From the NCBI RefSeq assembly GCF_016446285.1, contig NZ_CP054140.1:1283501-1347500 (forward strand): a stretch of 64,000 bases of DNA, given 5' to 3'. How positions within the stretch are numbered: position 1 is the stretch's first letter; the number at the start of each line of letters is the position of its first letter. Position numbers and translations under genes: made by a program. Source of the stretch: Desulfobulbus oligotrophicus (GTDB taxonomy: Bacteria > Desulfobacterota > Desulfobulbia > Desulfobulbales > Desulfobulbaceae). Positions 40,504-50,988 of the stretch are shown here, one piece after another. The notes below the pieces were generated by a model. The model ran no database searches and was not told where the DNA came from. It saw only the letters and a list, made by a program, of their open reading frames with translations.

Positions 40504-40884
40504 TGAGACATACCCTGTTTATTCCCTTCTAGCCGCTGTCCATCTGTCCTGAACCAGACTGCCACTACCTCTTGAACCGGCAGGGTGTCGTGCGGTCTGG
40601 TATTATCTTTTTGTAACGATATCAACTATATATACTGATGGCTCCTTGTTGTCTCATGGTCGGCAGTCTTTTTGACTGTATGGCCACAGGGCTGATACCA
40701 GACCCTGGTGGACAGGACCTGCTGACCCGGTTTGTCCGTCTGTCCAGCCATGACCATGTATTGCTGCATACCTTCCGTAACTGCTGCATCGCTCCGTTTC
40801 TGAGCATTCCATTGACGTCGGTATTAAAAGTCTTTACAGTGACGCAGCCCGTATTTTCCTCCCTGACCCCTTCGAGGTTCATCC
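40504..40884. other. Intergenic region before the DUF1186 gene
   Basis: About 380 bases without a supported gene. A frame at 40638-40892 covers most of it but has cysteine-rich, non-family wording and no ribosome site. No terminator-like hairpin was seen. Confidence 0.5.
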
Positions 40885-41745
40885 ATGAGTGATTTTGATA
40901 TCAAGGCCACACTCTTTGCTTTTGACCAGTTGAGTGATACCTATCTGCGCACTGAGGTGGAAGCCGCCCTGGCGCATCAGCAAGAGTTGACCCCGCACCT
41001 GATTACCGTCATTGAGAGTGTGGCGAACAATCCTCTGCTCTACTCGCTGGAGCAACGTAATGCGCATACGTACGCCGCATCCCTGCTTTCCCATTTTGGT
41101 GAACCGGATGCACACCTGGCGTTGATCCGCGCTTTTTCCATACCAGAAGAGCAGTTAGTTGATATCTGGGGCGACATGACCACTGAAACGTTGCCGACCA
41201 TGCTTTATCGTACAAGCGGTGATTCCATGGAGGCGATTAAGGAGCTGGTGGCCAATCGGGAGGTTGATCAGTATGTGCGTTGTGCAGCAATGGAGGCCCT
41301 TTCCTACTGTGTTGCATTCCAGCCGGCCTGTCGTGACGAGGTGGTTCACTTTTTTCACGGCCTGTTCACCGGTGAGGAGGCTGCCCGAGACTCGTATTAC
41401 TGGGCAAATATGGCAGCTACCCTTTGTGATCTGCACCCGGGCGATTCAATGGACATCCTGCGGCAGGCCCACGAAGCCGGCATTATCCATAAGGGCTTTA
41501 TCTCGTGGGAAAACATTGAGGAAGCCGGTCGGAAAACCAGGGAACAGGCCCTGGCATCCCTGCAGGCCTGGGTGACATCCCGGATGCCTGTTGATGTGCA
41601 CGCCTATATCTCCTGGTTTGCAGAGTTTCATCAGGAGGAACCTGAAGACCGTTTTACCCCCGCAGGCAGACCAGGCCCTGTAAAAAAGAAAGCATCACGC
41701 AAACCCAAATCAAAGGTTGCAAAAAAAACCGGTAAGAGAAGGTGA
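40885..41745 (+). CDS. DUF1186 family HEAT-like repeat protein
   Basis: A 286-residue protein made of helical repeats, with wording typical of DUF1186: YAASLLSHFGEPDAHLALIRAF, DIWGDMTTETLPTMLYRT and VRCAAMEALSYCVAFQP. The last 30 residues are a very basic tail (PVKKKASRKPKSKVAKKTGKRR) that could bind nucleic acid or ribosomes. The domain's function is unknown. It appears monocistronic. Confidence 0.8.
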   Translation: MSDFDIKATLFAFDQLSDTYLRTEVEAALAHQQELTPHLITVIESVANNPLLYSLEQRNAHTYAASLLSHFGEPDAHLALIRAFSIPEEQLVDIWGDMTTETLPTMLYRTSGDSMEAIKELVANREVDQYVRCAAMEALSYCVAFQPACRDEVVHFFHGLFTGEEAARDSYYWANMAATLCDLHPGDSMDILRQAHEAGIIHKGFISWENIEEAGRKTREQALASLQAWVTSRMPVDVHAYISWFAEFHQEEPEDRFTPAGRPGPVKKKASRKPKSKVAKKTGKRR

Positions 41746-41858
41746 TGATACTCGGCAGGTTGCGACTGCAAAGGAGTGTTGAAGAGGCCTGCACGTACAC
41801 GGAGACCTCTCATTTTCTGATGTTGCCGACCGGCGGCTGGAAAGAGCAGGATCAGGGG

Positions 41859-42560
41859 CTATTCTTTAAGCACAATGTGCAGGTTCCCTTCACGAACCTC
41901 TATGGCGGCAATACCATCGGCAAACCCTTTCCAAAAACCGGGGTCAGTCCCGAACTCCTGGACAAGATCGATATTCTTTAAGCCGCCAAGCCAGGCATTT
42001 GGCACGGGCACTCCCATCACTGAGATGCCCCTGAGGATGACTATCGGTCGTTCATTGCGAAAGGCAAGTTCAGCACCGGCCCGCACCTTGAGAGTTTTTC
42101 CGCCCATAACCGGAAAATCCTGATCGATCGGGATCAGCAATTTGACGCTGACCAGATTGTCAGAAAAATCCACCACCATTCGACTGGCCAAATCGGTGTT
42201 CTGTGCGATCATACTGTTGATCTCCCGTTCGGTCAGCTGAATCTGTCGAGAAGCTCCCTCCTCACTGTACGGTTCCGGCTGCAGATCTTCGGTGGCTGGC
42301 TGATCTTTTACCCTCCCGCCCGGCAGTCGCTGTTCCCGGTCCATTGTCCATCCCAGTCGGTCAAGTTTATGCTCTAAACGCTGTTCTTCACTTTTATTTA
42401 AGGTTACAGGTTTAAAGGGACCGGGAAAGAGCCAACTCTTGATGATAAGGAGAGTTGCCGCCATGGTGAGCAGCATAGCCGCACCAACAATTGCTGCCAC
42501 TTTGCCTGTGGAAAGCCCCTTTGTCTTTGGGGAACTGGTGGGTACCGGTGGTGTTTCCAT
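41859..42560 (-). CDS. Single-pass membrane protein of unknown function
   Basis: A 233-residue protein from ATG 42560, chosen because GGAGG lies eight to nine bases upstream; the frame runs on to 42650. A short polar N-terminus is followed by one membrane helix (about residues 19-40, VAAIVGAAMLLTMAATLLIIK) and a periplasmic domain. Strong blocks there are LTEREINSMIAQNTDLASRMVVDFSDNLVSVKLLIP, VMGGKTLKVRAGAELAF and GVPVPNAWLGGLKNIDLV. I recall that similar proteins in databases sometimes carry the name arginine N-succinyltransferase; nothing here supports an acyltransferase. Confidence 0.7.
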   Translation of the reverse strand: METPPVPTSSPKTKGLSTGKVAAIVGAAMLLTMAATLLIIKSWLFPGPFKPVTLNKSEEQRLEHKLDRLGWTMDREQRLPGGRVKDQPATEDLQPEPYSEEGASRQIQLTEREINSMIAQNTDLASRMVVDFSDNLVSVKLLIPIDQDFPVMGGKTLKVRAGAELAFRNERPIVILRGISVMGVPVPNAWLGGLKNIDLVQEFGTDPGFWKGFADGIAAIEVREGNLHIVLKE

Positions 42561-43162
42561 TTTTATGCCTCCGGGCGGATGTGCTGTTGTTTTGACGAGC
42601 CGATCCGACGGTCGACTGGAGCAGGCTGACAGTCGGGTCTGCCGGAACACAGGCGTTCATTGCCTTGTATCTGTTTGTCTGCACTGCTGGTTGTGGGGAA
42701 CGATTGTCTGTATACAGTACGGCATCCTGCATCAGAAGAGTGTCCCGTCCATCCGGCAGCGTTCGCTGATGTGAGAGTCGTGTTCGGAGTGTACCCGGAA
42801 AATACAGTCGCAGCAATAATGTCAGGCTGTCTGCCTGGCCGTTGTGAAAGCGGACTCAGGATATAAACAGGTATCTTTCTCCCTGTCATGTACAGAGGTG
42901 TCTGATAATTTGGCGGGTTTCATCAGATCTGTCCAGCTGTCCGGGAACCTGTTGCTCGTTTATTGTTTGATAAAAATCGGCATGCGGCCTGCAGGTGCCG
43001 GAAGAAACCTTGCTCATCTTCTGAGCAGTCGTTATGGTGCAGGTTGAGAGGTTTTCAAATGAAAGTCTTCCAGGGCAAACCGATCCCACCAGATCCTGCC
43101 TTTGGTGTGCGGTTTTTTTTAATAGCAGGAGGTCCTGCTTGCCGAATACGCCGGTATCGTTC
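42561..43162. other. Divergent intergenic region
   Basis: About 600 bases between a minus-strand membrane protein gene and the HD-GYP sensor gene. The sensor frame is open from 43034 but the added residues look non-coding (cysteine and serine rich). I see no RNA gene, repeat or clear promoter. Confidence 0.5.
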
Positions 43163-44884
43163 ATGGAAAAGGAAAAAAAACCGAAATCTGCCCAAGCCAT
43201 TTCCATAAGGATAGCCCTGCCGGCGCTTCTCACCATCGTCCTTTTTGTGACCGCCACCTTTATCATTATTCTGCCTACTCTCAAAAATAGTCTTCTCGAT
43301 AAAAAACGGGAGATGCTGCGGGAGTTGAACACCATTGTCTGGGATACAGTGGCCTTTTATGAGAAGCTGGCCCGAGAGGGAACACTGAGTCATGAACAGG
43401 CGCAGAAAGCCGTTTTAGGTATTATTGAGACCTTGCGATACGGGCCGACGAATAAGGACTACTTCTGGGTTAATGACATGAACGGCCTCATCGTGGTTCA
43501 TCCCTATCGCCCGGAACTGCAGGGGGAGATAGTTCCTGATGTGCGTTTTCCCATAGGCAAGAACCTGCTTGAGGAATTTGTCAAGGTGGTGCAAACGCAA
43601 GGTGCCGGCTACGTTGAGTACATGTTTCAGTGGCAGGATGATCCTGAGAAAATCGTGCCGAAACTCTCCTATGTCCGGGGCTTTAAACCCTGGGGATGGG
43701 TGATCGGTACCGGCATGTACATTGATGATGTCAACGTTGAAATCGGTCTGATCGCAAAACAGCTGAACGCTGTTGCCACCGCCATCCTCCTGCTGGTTTC
43801 TTTTCTTGCCCTCTATATCATCCGTCACTCTATCCTGGCCGATCGGGTGCGCAGGATCATCTGGGAGGAACGGGAACGTCTGTTGGTGGCACTGGAAGAG
43901 AGCGGTGAGCGGTTCCGGGCACTGGTTGAAACCACCAGCGACTGGATATGGGAGACGAACGTCGAGGGTGAGTATACCTACTGCAGCCCCAAGGTTAACG
44001 ACCTTCTGGGTTTTCTGCCGGAAGAACTCATTGGTAAGCATCTGGTTGATCTTGTCTCCATTCAGGAGGTGGAACGCACCAGCCGTATTTTTAAAAAACT
44101 GATGGAATCCCGTAAGTCCTTCAGCGGGTTTGAAACAGTTTGTCAGGCCAGGGACGGCCGGGTGATTGTCATTGAAAAAAACGGGGTACCGGTTTTCAAC
44201 GACAGCGGTGAGCTGACAGGGTACCGTGGCGTTGCCCGTGATATTTCTGAACGCAAAAATGCCCTGGAAGCTTTAAGGAAGAGTCGGGACGATCTACGTG
44301 TCAGCCTGGAAGAGACCGTGAAATCTCTGGCCCTTGCCGCAGAAAAACGAGATCCCTATACCGCCGGTCATCAGGCCCGGGTCGATTATATAGCCTGCAG
44401 TATCGCCCGGGAGATCGGATTGTCGGAAGAGCGAATCGAGGGGTTGCACTTTGCGGCTTTGCTCCATGATATCGGAAAGATCAGTCTGCCTTCCGAGTAT
44501 CTGGCCAAGCCTGCCCGTCTTTCCACTCAGGAACGGGCGATTATCAAGTGCCACAGTGAAGTGGGGTATGAAATTCTGAAAAACATCCCCTTTCCATGGC
44601 CGGTTGCGGAGATCGTCTATCAGCACCACGAACACCTCGACGGCTCAGGGTATCCCCGGGGACTGACAGACAGAGATATCCTGCTCGAGGCAAAGATCCT
44701 GACAGTGGCCGATGTGGTGGAAGCCATGAGTTCACATCGGCCCTATCGGCCTTCGCTGGGTCTGGAGACAGCCATAGAGGAGATTCGTTCCGGAAGGGGC
44801 GTACTGTATCATGCGGAGAGCGTGGATGCCTGCCTGCGCCTGATCGCTGAGAAAAAGATCGATCTGACCGCCTCTGCCTGGTAA
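43163..44884 (+). CDS. Cache-PAS-HD-GYP membrane sensor (probable c-di-GMP phosphodiesterase)
   Basis: A 573-residue protein from ATG 43163. A membrane helix (about 15-38) is followed by a periplasmic single Cache domain with the typical block TNKDYFWVNDMNGLIVVHPY, and a second helix (about 200-222). A PAS domain follows (about 250-365; FRALVETTSDWIWETNVEG, GYRGVARDISERK). The HD-GYP domain is at about 385-560, with HDIGKIS and HHEHLDGSGYPRGL, which keeps the metal ligands and the GYP motif, so phosphodiesterase activity is likely. It would sense a small extracellular molecule and lower c-di-GMP. Confidence 0.93.
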   Translation: MEKEKKPKSAQAISIRIALPALLTIVLFVTATFIIILPTLKNSLLDKKREMLRELNTIVWDTVAFYEKLAREGTLSHEQAQKAVLGIIETLRYGPTNKDYFWVNDMNGLIVVHPYRPELQGEIVPDVRFPIGKNLLEEFVKVVQTQGAGYVEYMFQWQDDPEKIVPKLSYVRGFKPWGWVIGTGMYIDDVNVEIGLIAKQLNAVATAILLLVSFLALYIIRHSILADRVRRIIWEERERLLVALEESGERFRALVETTSDWIWETNVEGEYTYCSPKVNDLLGFLPEELIGKHLVDLVSIQEVERTSRIFKKLMESRKSFSGFETVCQARDGRVIVIEKNGVPVFNDSGELTGYRGVARDISERKNALEALRKSRDDLRVSLEETVKSLALAAEKRDPYTAGHQARVDYIACSIAREIGLSEERIEGLHFAALLHDIGKISLPSEYLAKPARLSTQERAIIKCHSEVGYEILKNIPFPWPVAEIVYQHHEHLDGSGYPRGLTDRDILLEAKILTVADVVEAMSSHRPYRPSLGLETAIEEIRSGRGVLYHAESVDACLRLIAEKKIDLTASAW

Positions 44885-44922
44885 GCCTGATCAACAGGTC
44901 CTGCGCAAAGAAGAATTTTTTC

Positions 44923-46104
44923 CTATCTCGTCTTCATCGGTACGTACTCGCATCCCATTGGTCCGCAGTATTCACCCACATACTGTGCCTGTGGCCGATA
45001 GAGGGCCGGCTTCCCCTGTGCATCGGCGAACTGTTCTTCAATAATATGCGCACACCACCCGGCCACCCGGGAGATGGCAAAAACAGGCGTCATGAGATCG
45101 GTTGGAATACCCATGAGATGGTAGACCGGCGCAGAGGCAAAGTCGACGTTTGGCAGGATGGTGGTTTTCCCCTGTTCTGCAAAAAGAGCCAGTGCCGCCT
45201 TTTCAATTCTTTCCGAGATTGCCGCCCATTTGGTGACCGTCTGTTTTTCCAGGCGTTTTCCCATTGTTTTGAGAAACGCCACCCGCGGGTCACCGGTCTT
45301 GTAGATGGCATGCCCCATACCCATAAGCCGATCACCCCGGCGTAACTGACCGGCCACCCACTGTTCAATATCCGGCTCATTCTCCAGTTTGATCAGCATC
45401 TCCATTACCTTGGTATTGGCACCTCCGTGCAGATTTCCCGACAGTGCGCCCAGGGCTGCCGATACCCCGGCGTAGAGACTGGCGCGTGTGGAGACCACTT
45501 CACGGGCGGCAAAGGTCGAGGCGTTAAAGGTATGGTCAGCATGCAGGATCAGGCAGATATCGAGATCTCCGGCCGTGGCGGTATCTGGTTTTTTCCCCTG
45601 GAGCATCCAGAGAAAGTTGGCAGCATGGTCTAAATTGGGATCAGGCTCAAGTATCGGCTGCCCGGTGCGGATCCGGTGCCAGACAGCAACGAGACTTGGG
45701 AGCCGGGCAATCAGGCCGATGGAGCATTCCAGACAGATTCGGCGGTCAGGCTCATCACCCTCTTCCCGGTCTTTTGTCATGGACAGAAGAGGAACACTGG
45801 CCTGTAAGATATCCATGGGACGGGCATTCTTCGGCCACAGCCGCATGGAGTCAATCACATGGCCGGGAAGCGTGCGCATCGCTTTGACCTGCTGCGTAAA
45901 CGAGTCGAGTTGCTCTGGTGTCGGCAATGTGCCGAAGAGCAGCAGGTATGAGGTCTCCATAAATGTGGAGTACGCGACTAAATCTTCGATACGGTAGCCG
46001 CGATAGATAAGGATTCCTTTTTCACCGTCGATGAAACTGATGGCAGAGTCAGCTACTGTCACTCCCCGCAGTCCGGTATTTTTCAGGCGTACTGTCTCTC
46101 TCAT
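44923..46104 (-). CDS. gltA: Citrate synthase
   Basis: A 393-residue enzyme from ATG 46104; the frame continues to a TTG at 46200 but the added 32 residues are polar and low in complexity. It joins oxaloacetate and acetyl-CoA. The active-site blocks are present: LHADHTFNASTFAAREVVS, GGANTKVMEML, MGMGHAIYKTGDPR and NVDFASAPVYHLMGIP (with the catalytic aspartate). The short type I form resembles the citrate/2-methylcitrate synthase group, so propionate use cannot be ruled out. No other cycle gene is beside it. Confidence 0.93.
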   Translation of the reverse strand: MRETVRLKNTGLRGVTVADSAISFIDGEKGILIYRGYRIEDLVAYSTFMETSYLLLFGTLPTPEQLDSFTQQVKAMRTLPGHVIDSMRLWPKNARPMDILQASVPLLSMTKDREEGDEPDRRICLECSIGLIARLPSLVAVWHRIRTGQPILEPDPNLDHAANFLWMLQGKKPDTATAGDLDICLILHADHTFNASTFAAREVVSTRASLYAGVSAALGALSGNLHGGANTKVMEMLIKLENEPDIEQWVAGQLRRGDRLMGMGHAIYKTGDPRVAFLKTMGKRLEKQTVTKWAAISERIEKAALALFAEQGKTTILPNVDFASAPVYHLMGIPTDLMTPVFAISRVAGWCAHIIEEQFADAQGKPALYRPQAQYVGEYCGPMGCEYVPMKTR

Positions 46105-46222
46105 AGGTTGTTTCTCTGTTGTTGTGATAGGCTGTGCATCAGATGCGGGTGAATACGACTGGTTTTTTGGCTGGGCGGATAACTCTGTTTGCTGTTTCAA
46201 TGTACGTCATCGCAACGGCTGT

Positions 46223-47437
46223 TCAGTCGGTTTTTTCGGATGTATCGCAACCGGCCTGTGCTGCGGGAGGCTCGGTTTTTTCCTTAACAACACCTGGTAT
46301 CGGCGTTGATTCGACCGGTTCAGGTTGCAGTGCTGTCGGGTGTTCCGGCGTGGATGTATCGGGTTCAGAACGAAACAGCGGCCCGACTTCAGGCAGATAG
46401 TCTGCAAAGACATTGCCGTAAATCTCCCAGATGGTGGTGAACAGCGCAGCGATGATCGGACCGATGATAATACCCAGGATGCCGAACATGGTGATTCCGC
46501 CAAGGGTGCCGAACAGGATCAGGAGATCATGCAGTTCAGTATCTTTTCCCACCAGTCTCGGTCGGACGATGTTATCAAGGTTACCGGCTATCGCACCACA
46601 GAGAACGGCCAGAATCCCCACGCCGAGAAACTCTCCCTTCAGGGCCAGCAGGATCAGTGCCGGTCCCCAGATGATGGCCGTGCCGAAAGCGGGGATGATC
46701 GACAGGACAGCCATCATTGCCCCCCAGAAGACCGGTGCCTGAATACCTGCCAGCAGGAAGGCGAATCCGCAGACAGTTCCCTGGAGGGCACCGATGATCA
46801 ATGTCCCTTTCAGCGTTGCTTTGGTAACCGAGGTGAAACGGTGCAGCAGTCTCTGCTCGTCACTGTCCTGCAGCGGCAGAAAGTAGAGTATCTTTTTCAG
46901 CAGCGTCTCCCCGATGGTGAGGAAATAGAACATTGCATAGAGCATGATGATGCTGCTGAATACGGCACCAACGGTCATCTTGGTGACTTCAGACAGACTG
47001 TTGATCAAAAAGGTGGAGACATTGCCGACCAGTAACCCTGCTTTTTCGATGATCAGGGTGCGATACGGTAAGATCTGCTCGTAGTAGGGGAGCTTCTGCA
47101 TGTAGGTTGTGAGCGTGGTCGGCTCGTTGATAAAAGACTGCACCCAGGGCGTAATTGATTGGCTTACGCTGACGGCCTGCGCAACCACCACCCCGATAAA
47201 GAGAGATAACGGTATCAGAACAAGCAGAATGATACCGGCAATAATGAGGATCGAGGCGAGATTTGTCCGGTTGCCGAGCTTTTTGGTCAGCCAGCGATGC
47301 GTGGGGCTGAGGATGGCGGCAAAGAGAGCGGCCATGAACATGGGCATCAGAAACTGCCGGATCATGCCGAGAAAGAGGGCTGAGATGAGCAGCACAAGGA
47401 GAAGAAGTATGGTCTTATGCACCAGTTCCCGTTTCAT
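46223..47437 (-). CDS. AI-2E family transporter (PerM/YdiK-like permease)
   Basis: A 404-residue protein with about eight membrane helices. The N-terminal pair (LLLVLLISALFLGMIRQFLMPMFMAALFAAIL) and the late block GNLDNIVRPRLVGKDTELHDLLILFGTLGG are the family's hallmarks. The C-terminal about 40 residues are a proline- and threonine-rich cytoplasmic tail. The family includes a proposed autoinducer-2 exporter and sodium/proton antiporters, so the substrate is open. Confidence 0.9.
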   Translation of the reverse strand: MKRELVHKTILLLLVLLISALFLGMIRQFLMPMFMAALFAAILSPTHRWLTKKLGNRTNLASILIIAGIILLVLIPLSLFIGVVVAQAVSVSQSITPWVQSFINEPTTLTTYMQKLPYYEQILPYRTLIIEKAGLLVGNVSTFLINSLSEVTKMTVGAVFSSIIMLYAMFYFLTIGETLLKKILYFLPLQDSDEQRLLHRFTSVTKATLKGTLIIGALQGTVCGFAFLLAGIQAPVFWGAMMAVLSIIPAFGTAIIWGPALILLALKGEFLGVGILAVLCGAIAGNLDNIVRPRLVGKDTELHDLLILFGTLGGITMFGILGIIIGPIIAALFTTIWEIYGNVFADYLPEVGPLFRSEPDTSTPEHPTALQPEPVESTPIPGVVKEKTEPPAAQAGCDTSEKTD

Positions 47438-47493
47438 GGATCTTTCAGCCTGGCGTGGAGGAGTTGTTGGAAAATGACTGTTTGTGTGCGTGC

Positions 47494-48777
47494 TTAAACC
47501 GTCATGGCCGCGGCCTGCACCAGGGTTGAGGTGAGCTTTGACAGATCATCCGGATCAATGATATACGACGGCATAAGATAGAGCAGACGACCAAAGGGGC
47601 GAACCCAGACCCCCTGATCGACAAAAAATCGCTGCAGTAAAGCCATGTTCACCGGTTTGTGGGTCTCGATGACACCAATGGCTCCCAGGACCCGGACATC
47701 TGCCACGGTTGGCAGCTCAATCGCCGGTGTCAGCTCGTCTTTTAACTGACGTTCAATGGCCAGAACCCGTTCCTGCCAGGGCGTTGTCAGCAGCAGCTGT
47801 GTGGAGGCGCAGGCAACCCGGCAGGCAAGGGCGTTGCCCATGAAGGTCGGTCCATGCATGAAAACGCCCGGCGCTGCTTCAGAGATGGCTGTGGCCACTT
47901 CGGTGGTGGCCATTGTGGCGGCCAGGGTCATAGTACCGCCGGTGATGGCTTTGCCCACGCACATGATGTCCGGGCTGATTCCGGCGTGTTCGGCGGCAAA
48001 GAAAACGCCGGTACGGCCAAAGCCGGTGGCTATTTCATCAAAAATCAGAAGTATCTCATACTGATCGCACAGCTGCCGTAAGCCGCGCAGGTATTCGGGA
48101 TGATAGAACCACATGCCGCCCGCTCCCTGGACGATGGGTTCGATGATGACGGCTGCTATCTCATGATGGTGGCGGGCCAGCAGTTGTGCCATGGCTGTCA
48201 GGTCGTTCTTGTTCCAGGCGGCATCAAACCGGCATTGGGGGCGTGGCGCAAAGAGTTGACGAGGCAGTGCACCCTCAAACAGAGTATGCATGCCGGTAAC
48301 CGGATCACAGACAGACATGGCATGAAAGGTGTCACCATGGTAGCCGCCGTGTACGGTTGCCAGCCGATGTCGCTGCGGCCGGCCAACAGCCTGCTGGTAT
48401 TGGAGGGCCATTTTTAACGCGACTTCAACACTGACGGAACCGGAATCACAGAGAAACACCTTATCAAGAGGATCCGGTGTCAGTTCAATCAGCAGGCGGG
48501 CAAGATCAACGGCAGGGTCGTGGGTCAGGCCGCCGAACATCACGTGGGCCATACGTTCGCTCTGTTCGCGGATGGCCTCCACCAACACCGGATGACCATA
48601 CCCGTGAACAGCACACCACCATGAAGACATCCCATCGATTAATTCCTGGCCGGTATGCAGACGGATGCGCACGCCGGCAGCCGAGGTTACAGGGTAGACC
48701 GGCAGAGGATGGGTGGTGGAGGTGTAGGGATGCCAGAGATGGTTTCGGTCAAATTGGAGCAGGGAGTCGACATTCAT
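47494..48777 (-). CDS. bioA: Adenosylmethionine-8-amino-7-oxononanoate aminotransferase
   Basis: A 427-residue pyridoxal phosphate enzyme that makes 7,8-diaminononanoate with SAM as amino donor. The opening [10 protein letters not shown] and the block [15 protein letters not shown] are BioA-specific; the cofactor lysine is in CVGKAITGG, after [13 protein letters not shown]. It follows bioB in the sense direction with its ATG upstream of the bioB stop: the two coding regions overlap by four bases. Confidence 0.96.
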   Translation of the reverse strand: MNVDSLLQFDRNHLWHPYTSTTHPLPVYPVTSAAGVRIRLHTGQELIDGMSSWWCAVHGYGHPVLVEAIREQSERMAHVMFGGLTHDPAVDLARLLIELTPDPLDKVFLCDSGSVSVEVALKMALQYQQAVGRPQRHRLATVHGGYHGDTFHAMSVCDPVTGMHTLFEGALPRQLFAPRPQCRFDAAWNKNDLTAMAQLLARHHHEIAAVIIEPIVQGAGGMWFYHPEYLRGLRQLCDQYEILLIFDEIATGFGRTGVFFAAEHAGISPDIMCVGKAITGGTMTLAATMATTEVATAISEAAPGVFMHGPTFMGNALACRVACASTQLLLTTPWQERVLAIERQLKDELTPAIELPTVADVRVLGAIGVIETHKPVNMALLQRFFVDQGVWVRPFGRLLYLMPSYIIDPDDLSKLTSTLVQAAAMTV

Positions 48778-49748
48778 AAAGCAGGTCTCTCAAAAGTAAA
48801 ACCCATGGCTGCGAGCCGGTGCAGGTCGTCGGCAATCCCGGCACCGGTGGTGGTCAGGTAGTTACCGACAATGGCTCCGTTTGCTCCGGCAGCAAAGCAG
48901 CGATACTGGTCGTCGCCCAGCTGCTGCCGGCCGCCGGCCATGCGAATGACCGCATCAGGATTAATAAACCGGAACAGAGCCACTGTGGTCAGCACCTCTT
49001 CTGTTGACAACGGTACCAGCTCAGCCAAGGGTGTGCCGGCAATCGGGGTGAGGATGTTGATCGGGATTGATTTAACGCCAAGATCCCGCAGTTCAAAGGC
49101 CATGTCAATCCGGTCAGCCATTGTTTCGCCCATCCCGAGAATACCGCCGGAGCAGAGCGACATGCCTGTTTCTTGAGCCAGGCGCAGGGTCTGGACCTTT
49201 TCTTCCCAGGTGTGGGTGGTGCAGACTTCTGGAAAGTAATTCTGTGAGGCCTCCAGGTTACAGTGGTAGCGTCGGACACCGGCGGCGTACAGGGTGTCAG
49301 CGGTGTGCTGATCAAGAAACCCTGCGGAGGCGCAGAACAGCATGGAGGTTGCCCCGGTCATTTGTCGGTAGAGCCGGGTCAGTGCGGCCAGGGTGTCAGC
49401 GGAAAGATGATGGCCGCTGGTCACCAGGGACAGGCGGTGGACACCGAAGTGGTCGTTGTCCAGTGCCTGGTGCATGGCCTCATCTTCGGCAATGACCTGG
49501 TAGGTGGTGATACCGGTGTGATGTCTGGCCGATTGTGCGCAGAAACGGCAGTTTTCTGTACAGTTGCCGCTTTTGGCATTGATGATCGAGCAAAGGTCGA
49601 AATGATCGCCCATAAAGTGACGACGCAGAGCATCAGCGGCTTGCCACAGATCCTGTTGATCTGCAGTGAGCAGGCTGAGGGCTGCCGGCCGGTCAATCGC
49701 TGTTCCGGCCAGGACGGCGTCTGAGATCTGTTGAACGGTGATATCCAT
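48774..49748 (-). CDS. bioB: Biotin synthase
   Basis: A 324-residue radical SAM enzyme from ATG 49748; the frame runs open to 50087 but the added part lies across the neighbouring gene and has non-family wording. The SAM cluster motif is [11 protein letters not shown] (CxxxCxxC); further cysteines for the [2Fe-2S] cluster are in [10 protein letters not shown] and the [18 protein letters not shown] stretch. It inserts sulfur into dethiobiotin. Overlap with bioA by four bases indicates joint expression. Confidence 0.96.
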   Translation of the reverse strand: MDITVQQISDAVLAGTAIDRPAALSLLTADQQDLWQAADALRRHFMGDHFDLCSIINAKSGNCTENCRFCAQSARHHTGITTYQVIAEDEAMHQALDNDHFGVHRLSLVTSGHHLSADTLAALTRLYRQMTGATSMLFCASAGFLDQHTADTLYAAGVRRYHCNLEASQNYFPEVCTTHTWEEKVQTLRLAQETGMSLCSGGILGMGETMADRIDMAFELRDLGVKSIPINILTPIAGTPLAELVPLSTEEVLTTVALFRFINPDAVIRMAGGRQQLGDDQYRCFAAGANGAIVGNYLTTTGAGIADDLHRLAAMGFTFERPAL

Positions 49749-49759
49749 AGAAGTTGCAG

Positions 49760-50380
49760 TTAATTCTGGTTGATGGTGACTCGGGGTGGGCCATTGACGA
49801 TCATCTCGGCAATGGTCAACCTGACTCTCGGTACGCGGGCCTGCAGCTCGCCCAGCAATCTCATCTCCAGCCGGACCAGTCGCTGGAAAAGGGCTGTGCG
49901 TTCCATTGCCGGGGCATCGGTTGGCCGGGCATAGGTTTTGTTGACTATTTCCTGACACCGAAAACAACCGGGGAACCGGTGATGGCGGCCGTCGGGACTG
50001 GTGAGGGTTGCCGGTACACCGTGGGTCCGGCAGATCATCAGTCGATGGCTGTACAGGCTGCACAGCCCGCCTTCGTTCAGGGGGCACATGAGCTGCGGGC
50101 GTTCACTGCGGGCAAGCACGAGCCGGCTTTGACTGATATAGTCCTGTGCGCGCTGTATCACCCGGTCCAGCTGTTCTTTTGGCAAGTCTTTAAGCCCTTC
50201 CCACAGATAGGCCCATTCGCTGTAGGTATGGTGAAGGAAGTAGGAATCGCAGCAGTTATCGGAACATCCGGTACAGCTCAGGGAGATTTTTTCTGCGGTC
50301 TGATCATAGGCAGAAGCCATGGACTGGTAGATCGCAGCGATCTCACCGGAGAGCTCAGGAGGTAAACAGAGTTCATTCAT
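49760..50380 (-). CDS. YkgJ family cysteine-cluster protein
   Basis: A 206-residue protein with the CxxCxxxCC-type cluster of the YkgJ family: CTGCSDNCCDSYF near residues 36-48, then CPLNEGGLCSLYSHRLMICRTHG and a late CFRC. The family is thought to bind zinc or an iron-sulfur cluster, and no reaction is known. It lies 11 bases upstream of bioB on the same strand, so a link to the radical SAM enzyme is possible by position only. Confidence 0.85.
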   Translation of the reverse strand: MNELCLPPELSGEIAAIYQSMASAYDQTAEKISLSCTGCSDNCCDSYFLHHTYSEWAYLWEGLKDLPKEQLDRVIQRAQDYISQSRLVLARSERPQLMCPLNEGGLCSLYSHRLMICRTHGVPATLTSPDGRHHRFPGCFRCQEIVNKTYARPTDAPAMERTALFQRLVRLEMRLLGELQARVPRVRLTIAEMIVNGPPRVTINQN

Positions 50381-50409
50381 AGGAGGTGATACTGTAATAT
50401 AGGTCTACC

Positions 50410-50988
50410 CTAGGCAAAGGATTGTACCTGATAGGTGGAGATGGTCAGTTGTTCCGATCGCCAGGTCGTATCGGCTAAACCGGCCTTGCGGCAGAGATGG
50501 TCAAGAAATGTTGCCGCATCCGGGAGTTGCCGCCATACCTGGGGCAGGAAGGTGGCGCCGGTACCACCCGACCCGTTGAGGATAACACCATCGATATCCG
50601 GCCGCAGCTGCTCAAGCAGTTCGTTCACATCGCGGTACACAAGCGGCTCAGGTGTGGTCAGCACCGAGACCTCAATGTGCAGGTCCGGCAACTCGTCGAC
50701 GGTCAGGGGAGCAAAACGCTGATCATGGAAGGCTGCGTTCAGTGCCTGTCGCTGCACACCCTGGACAATCGATTCCACTGCGGTCAGGCTGCCGATGCAT
50801 CCCCGCAGAGCACCCTGTTTATGTAGAGTGACAAAGATACCGCGTTTTTCCTGGAGCGCCGGATCGGTCAGTTCCTTCTGAGAAGCAGGAGAAGAGGGGG
50901 AGACCCCGAGATGGGTTTCGATCTGCTGACGGGCAAGTCGTATGAGCAGTTGGCCTTGTTGTTGTGTAAGCACGTACCTTCCTTGCAT
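50410..50988 (-). CDS. AMMECR1 domain protein (AmmeMemoRadiSam system protein A type)
   Basis: A 192-residue protein with the AMMECR1 fold: RGIFVTLHKQGALRGCIGSLTAVESI (which holds the near-invariant LRGCIG), DQRFAPLTVDELPDLHIEVSVL and GVILNGSGGTGATFLPQVW. In many bacteria it sits with Memo and radical SAM proteins; here those partners are not visible. It lies 29 bases upstream of the YkgJ gene and may lead the operon towards bioB-bioA. Confidence 0.9.
   Translation of the reverse strand: MQGRYVLTQQQGQLLIRLARQQIETHLGVSPSSPASQKELTDPALQEKRGIFVTLHKQGALRGCIGSLTAVESIVQGVQRQALNAAFHDQRFAPLTVDELPDLHIEVSVLTTPEPLVYRDVNELLEQLRPDIDGVILNGSGGTGATFLPQVWRQLPDAATFLDHLCRKAGLADTTWRSEQLTISTYQVQSFA

Noticed and set aside
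40638-40892. An open frame of 84 residues in the gap before the DUF1186 gene
   Set aside because: No ribosome site, unusual cysteine and serine content, and overlap with the next gene's start.
42886-43335. A minus-strand frame of 149 residues overlapping the HD-GYP sensor start
   Set aside because: It lies largely antisense to a well-supported gene and has no protein-like pattern.
49749-50087. A 113-residue N-terminal extension of biotin synthase
   Set aside because: It runs antiphase across the YkgJ gene and is rich in proline and arginine; BioB proteins normally begin at the chosen ATG.
50381-50390. A perfect Shine-Dalgarno sequence (AGGAGGTGAT) on the plus strand
   Set aside because: No start codon with an open frame follows at a usable distance; both neighbouring genes are on the minus strand.
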